NCBI GenBank assembly: GCA_002483285.1
Contig: DLHP01000002.1
Span: 1 to 38,964 of the forward strand
Direction of reading: 5' to 3'
Source: Flavobacterium sp. UBA7665
GTDB lineage: Bacteria; Bacteroidota; Bacteroidia; Flavobacteriales; Flavobacteriaceae
Length of the DNA: 38,964 bases
Each line of letters opens with the position of its first letter. Positions within the stretch are counted from its first letter, which is position 1. The position numbers and the translations under genes are program-made. The notes below the pieces were generated by a model. It did no database searches and had not been told where the DNA came from. It saw nothing but the letters and a program-made list of their open reading frames with translations. This document shows, in pieces, positions 8,454-16,849 of the stretch.

Positions 8454-9446
8454 CTATCCGCCAATAGCAATCATGCTGCGGTTTTTAGAAAAAGCGTCGG
8501 GATCCTGAAATTTCAAATCATTGTCCATCCCATTGCGCACCGCTTTCTTGGCGAGCAAATTCTGTTGGATCAAAGGCAGGATTGATTGGCCCGAGCGCAA
8601 AGCATCGAGCAAAGAAGTCTCCGAATCAGAGAACAGGCAATTCTTGAGTTTGCCATCGGCGGTAAGCCTGATGCGATTGCAGGTACTACAAAACGGGTTG
8701 GTCACCGAACTAATAATGGCAAAACTTCCCTCATAGCCAACGATTTTAAAATTCTTGGCGGTATCGTTGGGCGCGTCGGTGATCCGCTCGATTTGGTTGG
8801 GGAAAGCTGCTGCCGCCTCATTGACGATTTCGCTATACGTTACCAATTTTGACCTGTCCCAGGCGTTTCCGCTAAACGGCATGAATTCAATAAAACGGAT
8901 TTGGACATTTTTATTTTCGGTCAAGCCGATGAAATCCACAATCTCGTCCCGGTTGAATCCCTGCATGAGCACCACATTGATCTTCACGCGAAATCCTTCG
9001 GCTAGCAATAAATCGATGTTTTCGAGCACGGTATCAAACGAATCCCGTCGTGTAATTTGCTGGTATTTTTTCTTAACCAAAGTATCCAGGCTTACGTTGA
9101 TGGTTTTGATTTTCGCCTGTTTGAAAGTCTCTATAAACTGATGGACCAACAGCCCGTTGGTAGTCATGGTAAGCTGTGTACCGAGTTCGCCAAGCCTTAA
9201 GATAATCTCACGTGCATCCTTTCGTACCAAAGGTTCGCCACCAGTGAGCCTGATCTTATCCACACCCAAACCCACAAAAGTCGTGGCGATTTGCAGGATT
9301 TCATCGGTAGTCATCAAATGCGCTTTGGGTGTCAAATCGATACCGTCTGCGGGCATGCAATAGGTGCAGCGCAAATTGCAGTGCTCGGTAATCGAGATGC
9401 GCAAGTAACTGTGGTTGCGCCCAAAGGTGTCGTGTAAATCAGTTGC
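8454..9446 (-). CDS. moaA: GTP 3',8-cyclase MoaA (molybdenum cofactor biosynthesis)
   Basis: 330 residues from the ATG at 9446, which overlaps the moaCB stop by 8 bp. A longer frame exists upstream but adds non-homologous sequence. It is a radical SAM enzyme that turns GTP into the 3',8-cyclised precursor of cyclic pyranopterin. The SAM cluster cysteines are in CNLRCTYC (24, 28, 31), RLTGGEPL follows, and the second 4Fe-4S site is FCSTCNR with the later NCLF cysteine. The chain ends in the conserved Gly-Gly. It is the last gene of the long purine/Moco gene series and works with the MoaC domain encoded immediately upstream. Confidence 0.96.
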   Translation of the reverse strand, partial: ATDLHDTFGRNHSYLRISITEHCNLRCTYCMPADGIDLTPKAHLMTTDEILQIATTFVGLGVDKIRLTGGEPLVRKDAREIILRLGELGTQLTMTTNGLLVHQFIETFKQAKIKTINVSLDTLVKKKYQQITRRDSFDTVLENIDLLLAEGFRVKINVVLMQGFNRDEIVDFIGLTENKNVQIRFIEFMPFSGNAWDRSKLVTYSEIVNEAAAAFPNQIERITDAPNDTAKNFKIVGYEGSFAIISSVTNPFCSTCNRIRLTADGKLKNCLFSDSETSLLDALRSGQSILPLIQQNLLAKKAVRNGMDNDLKFQDPDAFSKNRSMIAIGG

Positions 9447-10353
9447 CATGACGGTTGCCATTGAGGATGCTGAAAAGATGCAATACCGACGGAAAAATCG
9501 CATCCATCGATTCTGCCGCGCCTTTTACCGAACCCGGCAATGCCAGCACCAAAGTATCCTTGCAAAACCCCGCCACACTACGTGAGAGCATGGCATAAGG
9601 TGTGCGTTGTTGGCCGTAGGCGCGCATCGCTTCCTCGATACCGGGAATCCTACGATCTAGTAACGGGATAATGGCTTCGGGCGTGACATCGTTGTGTGAC
9701 AATCCGGTTCCGCCGGTAACGACGACGAGGTCTATGTGGTTGTCGATGTGTTGTTGGATTTGATTTTGGATGGCCTCGGTTTCGTCGGGAATGACGCTGT
9801 ATTTTGAAACGGTAATCCCGAATTTTTCGAGTTTTTCAATAGTGATTTTCCCCGAAGCATCGGTTTTGGTTCCAGCGCTCACACTGTCGGAGCAGACCAT
9901 TACGGCTGCCGAAATCTTCAAATCTCTCGAAGCGTCGAAATCGGACTTCCCGCCTTTCTTGTGTAATAATTTAATATCCGAAATGGCAACGTTTTTATCA
10001 ATCGGCTTGAGCATGTCATACATCGTCAGGGCCACAATCGACGCGCCGTGCATGGCCTCTACTTCTACTCCGGTACGGTAAATCGCTTTGACGGTAACCT
10101 CGATTTTTATCGATTCGGCTTCCATCTCATAAGTGATCCCGGTATATTCCACGGGAATCGGATGGCAATCGGGAATGGCGTTCGAAGTGTTTTTGACCGC
10201 GAACAAACCCGCCGTCCTGGCCACTTCGAGCACATCGCCTTTAGGCACTTTTTTTTCCAAAATGGCACGCACGGTCTCGGCCGAGCCAACCGTTACGGTC
10301 GCTTGCGCGGTAGCCGTTCTCAGGCTCGTGGTTTTATGCGTGATGTCTACCAT
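9439..10353 (-). CDS. moaCB: bifunctional MoaC/MoaB fusion
   Basis: 304 residues. Residues 1-138 are MoaC, cyclic pyranopterin monophosphate synthase, with KGDVLEVARTAGLFAVK, the CHPIP motif and VEVEAMHGASIVALTMYDM followed by the conserved KGGKSD. Residues about 147-304 are a MoaB/MogA domain, which adenylylates molybdopterin, with AVMVCSDSVSAG, VVTGGTGLS and the terminal ALPGSVKGA. Such MoaCB fusions are known in Bacteroidota. The gene starts one base after the preceding DUF6986 stop codon and overlaps moaA, so the three are almost certainly co-translated. It supplies the cofactor for the xanthine dehydrogenase encoded further upstream in the same locus. Confidence 0.95.
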   Translation of the reverse strand: MVDITHKTTSLRTATAQATVTVGSAETVRAILEKKVPKGDVLEVARTAGLFAVKNTSNAIPDCHPIPVEYTGITYEMEAESIKIEVTVKAIYRTGVEVEAMHGASIVALTMYDMLKPIDKNVAISDIKLLHKKGGKSDFDASRDLKISAAVMVCSDSVSAGTKTDASGKITIEKLEKFGITVSKYSVIPDETEAIQNQIQQHIDNHIDLVVVTGGTGLSHNDVTPEAIIPLLDRRIPGIEEAMRAYGQQRTPYAMLSRSVAGFCKDTLVLALPGSVKGAAESMDAIFPSVLHLFSILNGNRHGN

Positions 10354-10354
10354 C

Positions 10355-11689
10355 TTATTTCGCCATTCTGTTTTCTAAAATCTTCTTGAACGAGCGCCCA
10401 CGGATTTCCTCGAGCGTCAATCCCGTCGCCAAAACTTCGTCCTCGGTAATTGCACCGCTATTCAGCGCACGCAGGAAATAATTGAGTAAGCCCTGGCCTG
10501 TCGCCGCATCATCGAATACATCGCCGATCAAAGTCGCCCGAGCAGCCTTATCCACGAAGGTTTTCAATCGCTCAACGGCATCGTCATAGCTTTCCAAAAA
10601 GAACGCATAAACGGCGGCATAACGCATCGGGAATTGCGCCGGGTTCAAATCCCAGCCTTGGTAAAATCCGTTCCACAAAGAATGTCGGATGTGGTCGTAG
10701 CCTTTCTTCCAGGCGCGGTGCACCACTTGTCTGTTCTCTGCTTCTTGTTCGGGAGTCAAATCGCCGCGGTGTGGCCCGATTGGCATGGTGTTGGTCGCGC
10801 CGTCGCTGAGCCAAATGCCCGTATGCGCCAACGCCACTTTGGTCATGTGGTGTGCAAAATCGCAAACCGGATGGTCCATTTCCTGGTATTTGGCCGTGAT
10901 GCTGCAGCTTGCGGTATAATCGTAGGTCCCAAAATGCATTGCAATGCAACGTCCTTTCGCCGCCTTGATAAAGCGGTACAACGGATTGGTGCCGTTGATG
11001 TCCATAATAGCTTGGGTGGTTTCTACCATCATTTCCATTTTGAGGATGCCTTTTTCGAGGCCTAGTTCTTCTTCTAAAATCGCGAAAAAATCGGCGAGTG
11101 TTTGCGGCTGTTCGGGAATCGTCACTTTGGGCAACATTACCACAAAATTATCCGGTAATTTTCCGCCGGTTTCCTTGACTAAAGTCGAGACGAAAATATC
11201 AAGTGTTCGCAAACCGCGTTCTTTCATTTCTTCGGTAAACGGCTTGATGCGGATGCCGATGAATGGCGACAAAGTGTTTTCGCGCATGCCTTTGGCGACT
11301 TCTTTTGCGGTCGATTCGGCAGTGGCATCTTCCTCTTCATTGCTTCGGTTGCCGTAGCCGTCCTCGAAATCGATTCGGAAATCCTCAATCGCTTCAGATT
11401 TCAACTTCGCAACGACTTTATCGTAAATGCGTTTGCTGAAATCGTTCCCGCCAGTTAATCCAAAAGCCTGCCCGAAAACCTCGTGGTTGGGCGCATAGGT
11501 TTCGAGGATTTCCAAAGCGCGGTGTCCTAATGCAATCGGCGCGTCCGACTTGAACAGGTTCGCGCCGCCATACAGCGTATGCACGGGTTGGCGGTCGCTG
11601 CGGTCGCCGGGATAAATGTCGTTGAAAGTACTATTGGCCTGTTTGAGGCTATTGAAAAGCTGGTCTTTCTTATCAGTTGGAATCGTCAT
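10355..11689 (-). CDS. DUF6986 family, HpcH/HpaI aldolase or CitE-like protein
   Basis: 444 residues. Resembles the CitE/HpcH aldolase-lyase superfamily: IEDFRIDFEDGYGNRSNEEEDA supplies an acidic metal-site motif, FVVMLPKVTIPEQ and KMEMMVETTQAIMD provide further core strands (with the Glu-rich segment near 220-230), and MHFGTYDYTASC resembles the region closing the active site. Superfamily members use a divalent metal to make or cleave C-C bonds next to acids such as glyoxylate, pyruvate or acetyl-CoA derivatives. Proteins of this type are seen beside urate and allantoin genes in other bacteria (from memory). Here it sits between the OHCU decarboxylase fusion and moaCB. Allantoicase yields ureidoglycolate, a source of glyoxylate, so a glyoxylate-using aldolase is an attractive inference, but the reaction is not established. 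Confidence 0.8.
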   Translation of the reverse strand: MTIPTDKKDQLFNSLKQANSTFNDIYPGDRSDRQPVHTLYGGANLFKSDAPIALGHRALEILETYAPNHEVFGQAFGLTGGNDFSKRIYDKVVAKLKSEAIEDFRIDFEDGYGNRSNEEEDATAESTAKEVAKGMRENTLSPFIGIRIKPFTEEMKERGLRTLDIFVSTLVKETGGKLPDNFVVMLPKVTIPEQPQTLADFFAILEEELGLEKGILKMEMMVETTQAIMDINGTNPLYRFIKAAKGRCIAMHFGTYDYTASCSITAKYQEMDHPVCDFAHHMTKVALAHTGIWLSDGATNTMPIGPHRGDLTPEQEAENRQVVHRAWKKGYDHIRHSLWNGFYQGWDLNPAQFPMRYAAVYAFFLESYDDAVERLKTFVDKAARATLIGDVFDDAATGQGLLNYFLRALNSGAITEDEVLATGLTLEEIRGRSFKKILENRMAK

Positions 11690-11732
11690 GTTGAATGATG
11701 AATTAAATTTTAAATGATAAATTTTAAATGGC

Positions 11733-12581
11733 TTAACTGCCGCGATACGTGCTGTAGCCGAATGGGTTCACGAGCAAAGGTACGTGATAATGGGTTTCGT
11801 CGAAAGTCTCGAAAATGATTTCGACTTCGGGATAAAAGGTTTTGGTTTTGAGCGCGCCGTAATATTTCCCGGTGTCAAAAACCATTTTATAGGTGTCGGG
11901 TTTGAGGCTTTTAGAAGGCGGCAACAAATCGGGAATACGACCGTCGGCGTTGGTGATGCCTTGGGTGATGGTTTGCCAGGTTCCGTTTTTATTAGACTGC
12001 AATTGTATAGAAATATTTTTTCCGGGAATTCCGGTCGATGTATCCAAAACGTGCGTGGTGATTTGGCTGACTTTGAGGAAACTGAAATCGGCTTCGGTCA
12101 ATAACTTTTTAAAGCGGATGATCGAGATTTTCTGCTGTTCGCCCATGGCAATGTGCAATTCTTCGTCTGCTGTATTTTGGAGTCGGTCGAGCAGCAACTG
12201 TAACATTTCATCTGCCGTTTTTCCTGTAGCGCAAACGATAAAAATGAATCCGAATTTGTTTTCGTAATCGGCGTTGGCTTGTGCCAATTGGTTGATGGTT
12301 TCGGCAGTCGCGACCACCACGCCGGCTTGTTCTTTTCCTGCGAATTTCTCGGTCAGGCTTTTGACATCGCCGATTTTCGGGTGGTGCGTGAACGATTCGC
12401 GCCAGTCGGTTTCGTTGCAGTCATCGTACCAGATTTTCGCTGATAAATTGACGAGTTGCTTTTCTGAGGCAAATGGGAAATGCGCCATCATCTCGGTTTT
12501 CCATTTTTGAGAACCGCAGCAATCCAACAAATGTTTCGCTGCCACTTCCCTATCTAAATTGTTGAAATCGGTTAAATTCAT
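11733..12581 (-). CDS. OHCU decarboxylase / 5-hydroxyisourate hydrolase fusion (allantoin synthase-like)
   Basis: 282 residues from the ATG at 12581, six bases beyond the puuD stop; an upstream non-ATG extension would run into puuD. Residues 1-165 are OHCU decarboxylase (UraD type) with FTHHPKIGD at 64-72 and FIFIVCATGK. Residues 173-282 are the transthyretin-like HIU hydrolase (UraH type) with ITTHVLDTSTGIPG, the DGR segment, HYHVPLL and the diagnostic terminal YRGS. The two domains convert 5-hydroxyisourate through OHCU to S-allantoin. The decarboxylase-then-hydrolase order matches plant allantoin synthase (TTL); B. subtilis PucL instead fuses the decarboxylase to uricase. It acts directly after PuuD, whose gene is immediately upstream. 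Confidence 0.95.
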   Translation of the reverse strand: MNLTDFNNLDREVAAKHLLDCCGSQKWKTEMMAHFPFASEKQLVNLSAKIWYDDCNETDWRESFTHHPKIGDVKSLTEKFAGKEQAGVVVATAETINQLAQANADYENKFGFIFIVCATGKTADEMLQLLLDRLQNTADEELHIAMGEQQKISIIRFKKLLTEADFSFLKVSQITTHVLDTSTGIPGKNISIQLQSNKNGTWQTITQGITNADGRIPDLLPPSKSLKPDTYKMVFDTGKYYGALKTKTFYPEVEIIFETFDETHYHVPLLVNPFGYSTYRGS

Positions 12582-12586
12582 ATGGT

Positions 12587-13999
12587 TTATTTTATCGGTG
12601 CGCCTTGTTCCATCCAACAACGGATGGCGTCGCGTTCCTCCTCGGTCATATTGGTTTTATTGTTCTGTGGCATCGTCTTGGTGAGTACGACGCGTTGCAT
12701 GATCAGGTCGCGCTTGGCCAAAATCTCTTCGGGCGTATCGTACATCACGCCGTTGGGCGCCACTTTGTAAACGTCGTCGGTCGGGTTTTTAGAATGGCAT
12801 TGCACGCAGCGTTTCTGGATGATTTCCTGCACCTCGGCAAATTGGATTTCCTTTTTACATTCGTAAGGATTCGTGCTTGGTGCCGACACAAAACAGGCCG
12901 CGAGCAAAATCAAGATCGACACGGGCAAAATCCAAACGTTGAGTTGTTTTTGTTCCTTGAGATTGAGGTAGTGCTTTACGCCTGCCCCGCCCAAGGAAAT
13001 AATTGCCAATATCAGCCACGGATATTCGTAGCCAAAGGTCGATGGGAAATGGTTGCTCACCATCACAAACAATACCGGCAAGGTAAAATAGTTGTTGTGC
13101 AGCGAACGCGCGAGCGCTTTTTTCCCGAGCGATGGATCGAGCGGCAATCCGAGTTTGGCCGAATTCACCATCGCCTTTTGCGCAGGAATAATCACAAAGA
13201 ACACATTCGCCACCATCAAACTGCCAATCATCGCCCCAAAATGGATGTAGGCTGCGCGGCTTGAAAACACCTGGCAGTAGAAATACGCAAACCCGATTAA
13301 AATCAGGAAACCGACAATGGCAAACAGCAATTGGTTTTTGATCAACGCCGACTTGCACATCAGGTCATAAATCACCCACGCAACAACGAACGAACCAACG
13401 CCAATCAGTATGCCTTCGGTCGCCGAAATATCGAGTACATTCTTGTCAATCAGGAAAGCCGAAGCGTTAAAATAATACACCACAAACAACAGGCAAAACC
13501 CTGAAAGCCAGGTGAAATACGCTTCGTATTTGAACCAATGCAAATGCTTGGGAATCGTCTTAGGGGCGACTTTGTATTTCTCGAGGTAATAGAATCCACC
13601 GCCGTGTACTGCCCAGAGATTTCCGGCGAGTTCATCGCGTACGTCTTCGGTCCGGTTGAGCGCGTTTTCAAGGAACACGAAGTAAAACGACGCGCCAATC
13701 CATGCAATCCCAAAGGTAATGTGCATCACGCGGATGATGATGTTGAGCCATTCCATGAGGTGGCTTTCGAGCGGCGAACCTTTCACGAGGAACCAGGTAT
13801 TGGCGGTAATCCCAATGATCATCAAAAGGATTCCAACGTAGATGTAATTCTGTATCGTTACCTGTTTTTCCTCCGAAACGGTCTTGGCGTAACGGCTGCT
13901 CAAAATGCCCGGCAATTTGTGCGACAGCACCACGAGCAGCAACAGGATGCCCGCGTACACCGCATACAAAATCGATATGGCAAAAGTACTGACCTGCAC
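12587..13999 (-). CDS. puuD: membrane urate hydroxylase PuuD with C-terminal cytochrome c
   Basis: 470 residues, starting with GTG overlapping the allantoicase stop codon by one base. The N-terminal 370 residues contain about eight or nine membrane segments with conserved His and Trp residues, such as MEWLNIIIRVMHITFGIAWIG split around residues 83-101 and AVHGGGFYYLEKYK. A final hydrophobic segment leads to a periplasmic cytochrome c with the heme-binding motif CVQCH at 398-402 and a likely axial Met in KTMPQN. Known PuuD proteins oxidise urate to 5-hydroxyisourate and pass electrons to the respiratory chain through this heme, so no peroxide is formed. It replaces soluble uricase in this pathway. 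Confidence 0.95.
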   Translation of the reverse strand: MQVSTFAISILYAVYAGILLLLVVLSHKLPGILSSRYAKTVSEEKQVTIQNYIYVGILLMIIGITANTWFLVKGSPLESHLMEWLNIIIRVMHITFGIAWIGASFYFVFLENALNRTEDVRDELAGNLWAVHGGGFYYLEKYKVAPKTIPKHLHWFKYEAYFTWLSGFCLLFVVYYFNASAFLIDKNVLDISATEGILIGVGSFVVAWVIYDLMCKSALIKNQLLFAIVGFLILIGFAYFYCQVFSSRAAYIHFGAMIGSLMVANVFFVIIPAQKAMVNSAKLGLPLDPSLGKKALARSLHNNYFTLPVLFVMVSNHFPSTFGYEYPWLILAIISLGGAGVKHYLNLKEQKQLNVWILPVSILILLAACFVSAPSTNPYECKKEIQFAEVQEIIQKRCVQCHSKNPTDDVYKVAPNGVMYDTPEEILAKRDLIMQRVVLTKTMPQNNKTNMTEEERDAIRCWMEQGAPIK

Positions 14000-15015
14000 T
14001 ACTTGACGATTTTACCGAATAACCTGAGCCTGCTTACGCCGCCGTCGGGGAAAATGTTGAGCCGCACGTGGGTGATGCCATCCAATTTATGGAGTTCCGA
14101 TGTGAATTCATGTTCATGGTCGGCGCTGAGTTTCTGTTGCGGCAACAACGGCTGCCAATCGAGATTTTGCAAATCATCGGTAGCGCTTGTACAAGCTTCG
14201 ATTGAACAACTGTCGGGATAATTTCCCTTGAAATGACAAGTGTCCACGACAATGCGTTCCACAGTTCCTTTGTGCCCGAGTTTGAGGATGACCCAATCGC
14301 GGTTGTTTGGCGTGCGGTTGCGTTTGGTTTCCCAGCCGTCACCCATATTCGCGCCGCGGTTGGGCATAATGAGATTGCCCATGGCGCTAAAGAACATGTC
14401 GTTGCAGGCAATGGCTTTGCCGCCGTTGGTAGCCGCAGCCAAATCAATCACATGTTCGGTAGAAACCAGATCCCAATTCTTGAACACCTCGCCGTACACG
14501 CGAAAACGCGCCACGCCGCCATCGGGATAAATATGCAAGCGCAAATGCGTGAAGATTTCATCCGAATCGCATTCGTAAAAATTTTGCGAACCCGCATCGA
14601 GGTGTGACTTGGGTAAGATCTCTTTCCAGGTAATCGCATCCCAATCAGTCGGAAGGTCTTTTCCTGACAGGTTCACCGCTTCAACACTCGCGTGCGGCGG
14701 ATGGTTGCCCAAAAAGAAGTTCGTATCAATATCAACGCCTTTGATTTTCCCCGAAACCCCAAGCTGTATGACCGCCCAATCGTGTCCGGGCGTGCGTTTG
14801 CGGCGGCTTTCCCAACCATCCATCCATTTGCCCCGGTCGGTGTACTTGTCGGTGATGAATATGCCGCGTGTGGGTAAAATGAGGTTTTCTTTTTCTGCAA
14901 AGAAATCGTCGGTGGCATAGAGCACTTTGCCGCCCAGCCTTTGGGCAGCGAGGTCGGTGAGCTGTGTAAATGCGGGCGATTCCTTGATGATCTCTTTTAC
15001 TTTTTCAAAAGCCAT
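13999..15015 (-). CDS. alc: allantoicase
   Basis: 338 residues. Two homologous halves are visible. Each has a RGxxxxDxW-type loop (DGWESRRKRTPGHDWAVIQLG near 66-86 and DGWETKRNRTPNNRDWVILKLG near 223-244), a following HxxGNxP segment (FFLGNHPPHASVEA and CHFKGNYPDSCSIEA) and an IYPDGGVARFRVYG / IFPDGGVSRLRLFG strand. This internal duplication is typical of allantoicase, which hydrolyses allantoate to ureidoglycolate and urea. It overlaps allB by 19 bp and puuD by one base. No ureidoglycolate lyase or urease is encoded in the window to use the products. Confidence 0.96.
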   Translation of the reverse strand: MAFEKVKEIIKESPAFTQLTDLAAQRLGGKVLYATDDFFAEKENLILPTRGIFITDKYTDRGKWMDGWESRRKRTPGHDWAVIQLGVSGKIKGVDIDTNFFLGNHPPHASVEAVNLSGKDLPTDWDAITWKEILPKSHLDAGSQNFYECDSDEIFTHLRLHIYPDGGVARFRVYGEVFKNWDLVSTEHVIDLAAATNGGKAIACNDMFFSAMGNLIMPNRGANMGDGWETKRNRTPNNRDWVILKLGHKGTVERIVVDTCHFKGNYPDSCSIEACTSATDDLQNLDWQPLLPQQKLSADHEHEFTSELHKLDGITHVRLNIFPDGGVSRLRLFGKIVK

Positions 15016-16322
15016 TGTCCTTTATTTTTGGTTTTTATCGATTGCATTTGGTAAACAGTTGCGCCGTTGACGATGGTTTCAACCACCGTTGCGCTTAAGC
15101 TTTGTGCAAGGTATGGACTTATTTTATATCTGAAAAAAATATCCTGTTCCTTAACGATTTGCGGTGCTTCGGGATACCAGATCACAAAATCGGCATCGTT
15201 TTCCACGGCGATTGCGCCTTTGCGATGGGCTTTGAGGAACGCCGCAGGCTTGGACGTCACGAGCGGAATGAACGCTTCCAAAGTCATCATGTCTTTCAAG
15301 GCCGTCCATGAAGCGGTGAGTAAAAACTGGATTCCGGCGATGCCGCCCCAGGCTTTCTTCAAATTGCCGGTTTCCATTTCCTTGATATCAGGCGGCGCGG
15401 GCGAATGATCGGTGGCTATAAAATCGAGCGTACCGTCTTGGAGCGCTTGTTTGAGTTGGTCGTTGTTGGCGCGTTCGCGGATGGGTGGCGCACATTTGTA
15501 GATGCAGTTCGCGTCGGGTATGTCTTCGGCGTTGAAGAAAATGTATTGCGTACAGGTTTCGGCGGTGATGGGCAATCCTTCTTTTTTGGCGGCTGCTATT
15601 TTCCCTAACGCTTCGGCGGAGGCGACATGCACAATATGCACAGGGCAATTGTGCTCCCTGCATTTGCGAATCATCAAATCGACAGCGTCATTTTCCCATT
15701 GTTTGGGACGGCTCGCCAGATAGTGTCGGTAACTTGTGGGATTTTCGCCAAAACCACATGCCACTTCCTCGTCGTACAATTCACAGTGCGCAAGCAGCGG
15801 AAGTTTGTATTTGGCAATAATCGGCATCGCCTCGTCGAGGTCTTTTTCGGTGACGTTTGGAAACTCATCGATTCCCGAATGTGTGAGGAAACATTTCACA
15901 CCCACTACGCCATCTTGGATAAGCGCTTCGAGCTGGCCCGAATTTCCCGGCACCAATCCCGCGTAAAACCCCACATTCACATTCATTTTGCCTTTGGATG
16001 ATTCCAGCTTTTCTACAAACGCCTCGTGCGTCGTGGTGACCGGACTCGCATTGAGTGGCATGTCGATAATCGTAGTGGATCCGCCGGCTGCAGCGGCTTG
16101 GGTGGCGGTTTCAAAACCTTCCCATTCGGTGCGTCCGGGTTCATTGATGTGTACATGCGCATCGATGACGCCGGGCATGATTACGGCATCGGCAAAATCC
16201 TCGGCATCGGCTGCCTTTTCAAATTGGATTGCGGTAATGGATGGGCCAGAAAACGAAACCGTCGCGGGTTGCAATTTGCCGTCCATCCAAACGCGGTGGC
16301 TGTATATTTTTCTTTCTTGCAA
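14997..16322 (-). CDS. allB: allantoinase
   Basis: 441 residues. Zinc amidohydrolase of the dihydroorotase/allantoinase group: DAHVHINEPGR (metal His pair), GVKCFL (the Lys that is normally carbamylated), LLAHCE, HIVHVASA and ATDHSP. Opens the allantoin ring to allantoate. The start is TTG at 16322: an in-frame stop codon lies a few codons upstream, no ATG occurs before residue 13, and residues 4-17 already align with the usual N-terminal strand, so TTG is the best choice. It overlaps the allantoicase gene. A 75-bp gap separates it from moaE, which leaves room for a secondary promoter. Confidence 0.94.
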   Translation of the reverse strand: MQERKIYSHRVWMDGKLQPATVSFSGPSITAIQFEKAADAEDFADAVIMPGVIDAHVHINEPGRTEWEGFETATQAAAAGGSTTIIDMPLNASPVTTTHEAFVEKLESSKGKMNVNVGFYAGLVPGNSGQLEALIQDGVVGVKCFLTHSGIDEFPNVTEKDLDEAMPIIAKYKLPLLAHCELYDEEVACGFGENPTSYRHYLASRPKQWENDAVDLMIRKCREHNCPVHIVHVASAEALGKIAAAKKEGLPITAETCTQYIFFNAEDIPDANCIYKCAPPIRERANNDQLKQALQDGTLDFIATDHSPAPPDIKEMETGNLKKAWGGIAGIQFLLTASWTALKDMMTLEAFIPLVTSKPAAFLKAHRKGAIAVENDADFVIWYPEAPQIVKEQDIFFRYKISPYLAQSLSATVVETIVNGATVYQMQSIKTKNKGQWLLKK

Positions 16323-16397
16323 AGTATTGGTTTTTTGAAACTATATCGGTTTCGTACGACTCACAAATATAGATTTAATTCAAAAACGCGCAAGGAT

Positions 16398-16844
16398 TTA
16401 TTGTGTATTCTTCTTCCAGGTGTAGGTGTCGTCGGCAAACAACTCTTTGCCAAAAACCGGCGCTTTTTCCTTGATGGCTTCGACCAGGAATTCAATCGCC
16501 TCAAAAACCACTTTGCGGCGTGGTGCCGATACAAAAACAAACAGGCAGATTTCGCCCGTTTTTACAACGCCTAAGCTATGGTAGGTGTGCAGGCAGGTCA
16601 GTTCATATTTTTCAAAAGCGCTTTCGCGGATTTCATGGAAAACCGTTTCTGCCATCGCTTCATACGCCGAATAATCGATTGCGACGACTTGCTTTCCTTG
16701 GATCTCATCGGCACGCACTTGCCCCAGGAAAATCTGGTGGGCGCCGATTGTGGTTTTGCTTTGGTGTTTGGCGATGGAACCCGCGATGAATTCGGGCGAG
16801 ATGGCGCCGCTTACAAACACTGCTTTTTTAGGTTTTTCGGTCAT
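16398..16844 (-). CDS. moaE: molybdopterin synthase catalytic subunit MoaE
   Basis: 148 residues from the ATG at 16844. The open frame extends further upstream into the moeB gene, but that part is not MoaE-like. Family features include HQIFLGQVR, IDYSAYEAMAE, HTYHSLGVVKTGE, SAPRR and the active-site lysine segment EKAPVFGKE. Together with MoaD it transfers two sulfurs to cyclic pyranopterin monophosphate to form molybdopterin. It lies 5 bp after moeB and completes the moaD-moeB-moaE block. Confidence 0.95.
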   Translation of the reverse strand: MTEKPKKAVFVSGAISPEFIAGSIAKHQSKTTIGAHQIFLGQVRADEIQGKQVVAIDYSAYEAMAETVFHEIRESAFEKYELTCLHTYHSLGVVKTGEICLFVFVSAPRRKVVFEAIEFLVEAIKEKAPVFGKELFADDTYTWKKNTQ

Positions 16845-16849
16845 GCAAT

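Noticed and set aside
10355..11689. Calling the DUF6986 protein malate synthase
   Set aside because: It shares the CitE/HpcH-type acidic motif but not the recognisable malate synthase signatures. Only a superfamily call is supported.
12605..13264. Long open frame on the plus strand opposite puuD
   Set aside because: Arg/His-rich composition and no family resemblance. It is the antisense shadow of the puuD coding frame.
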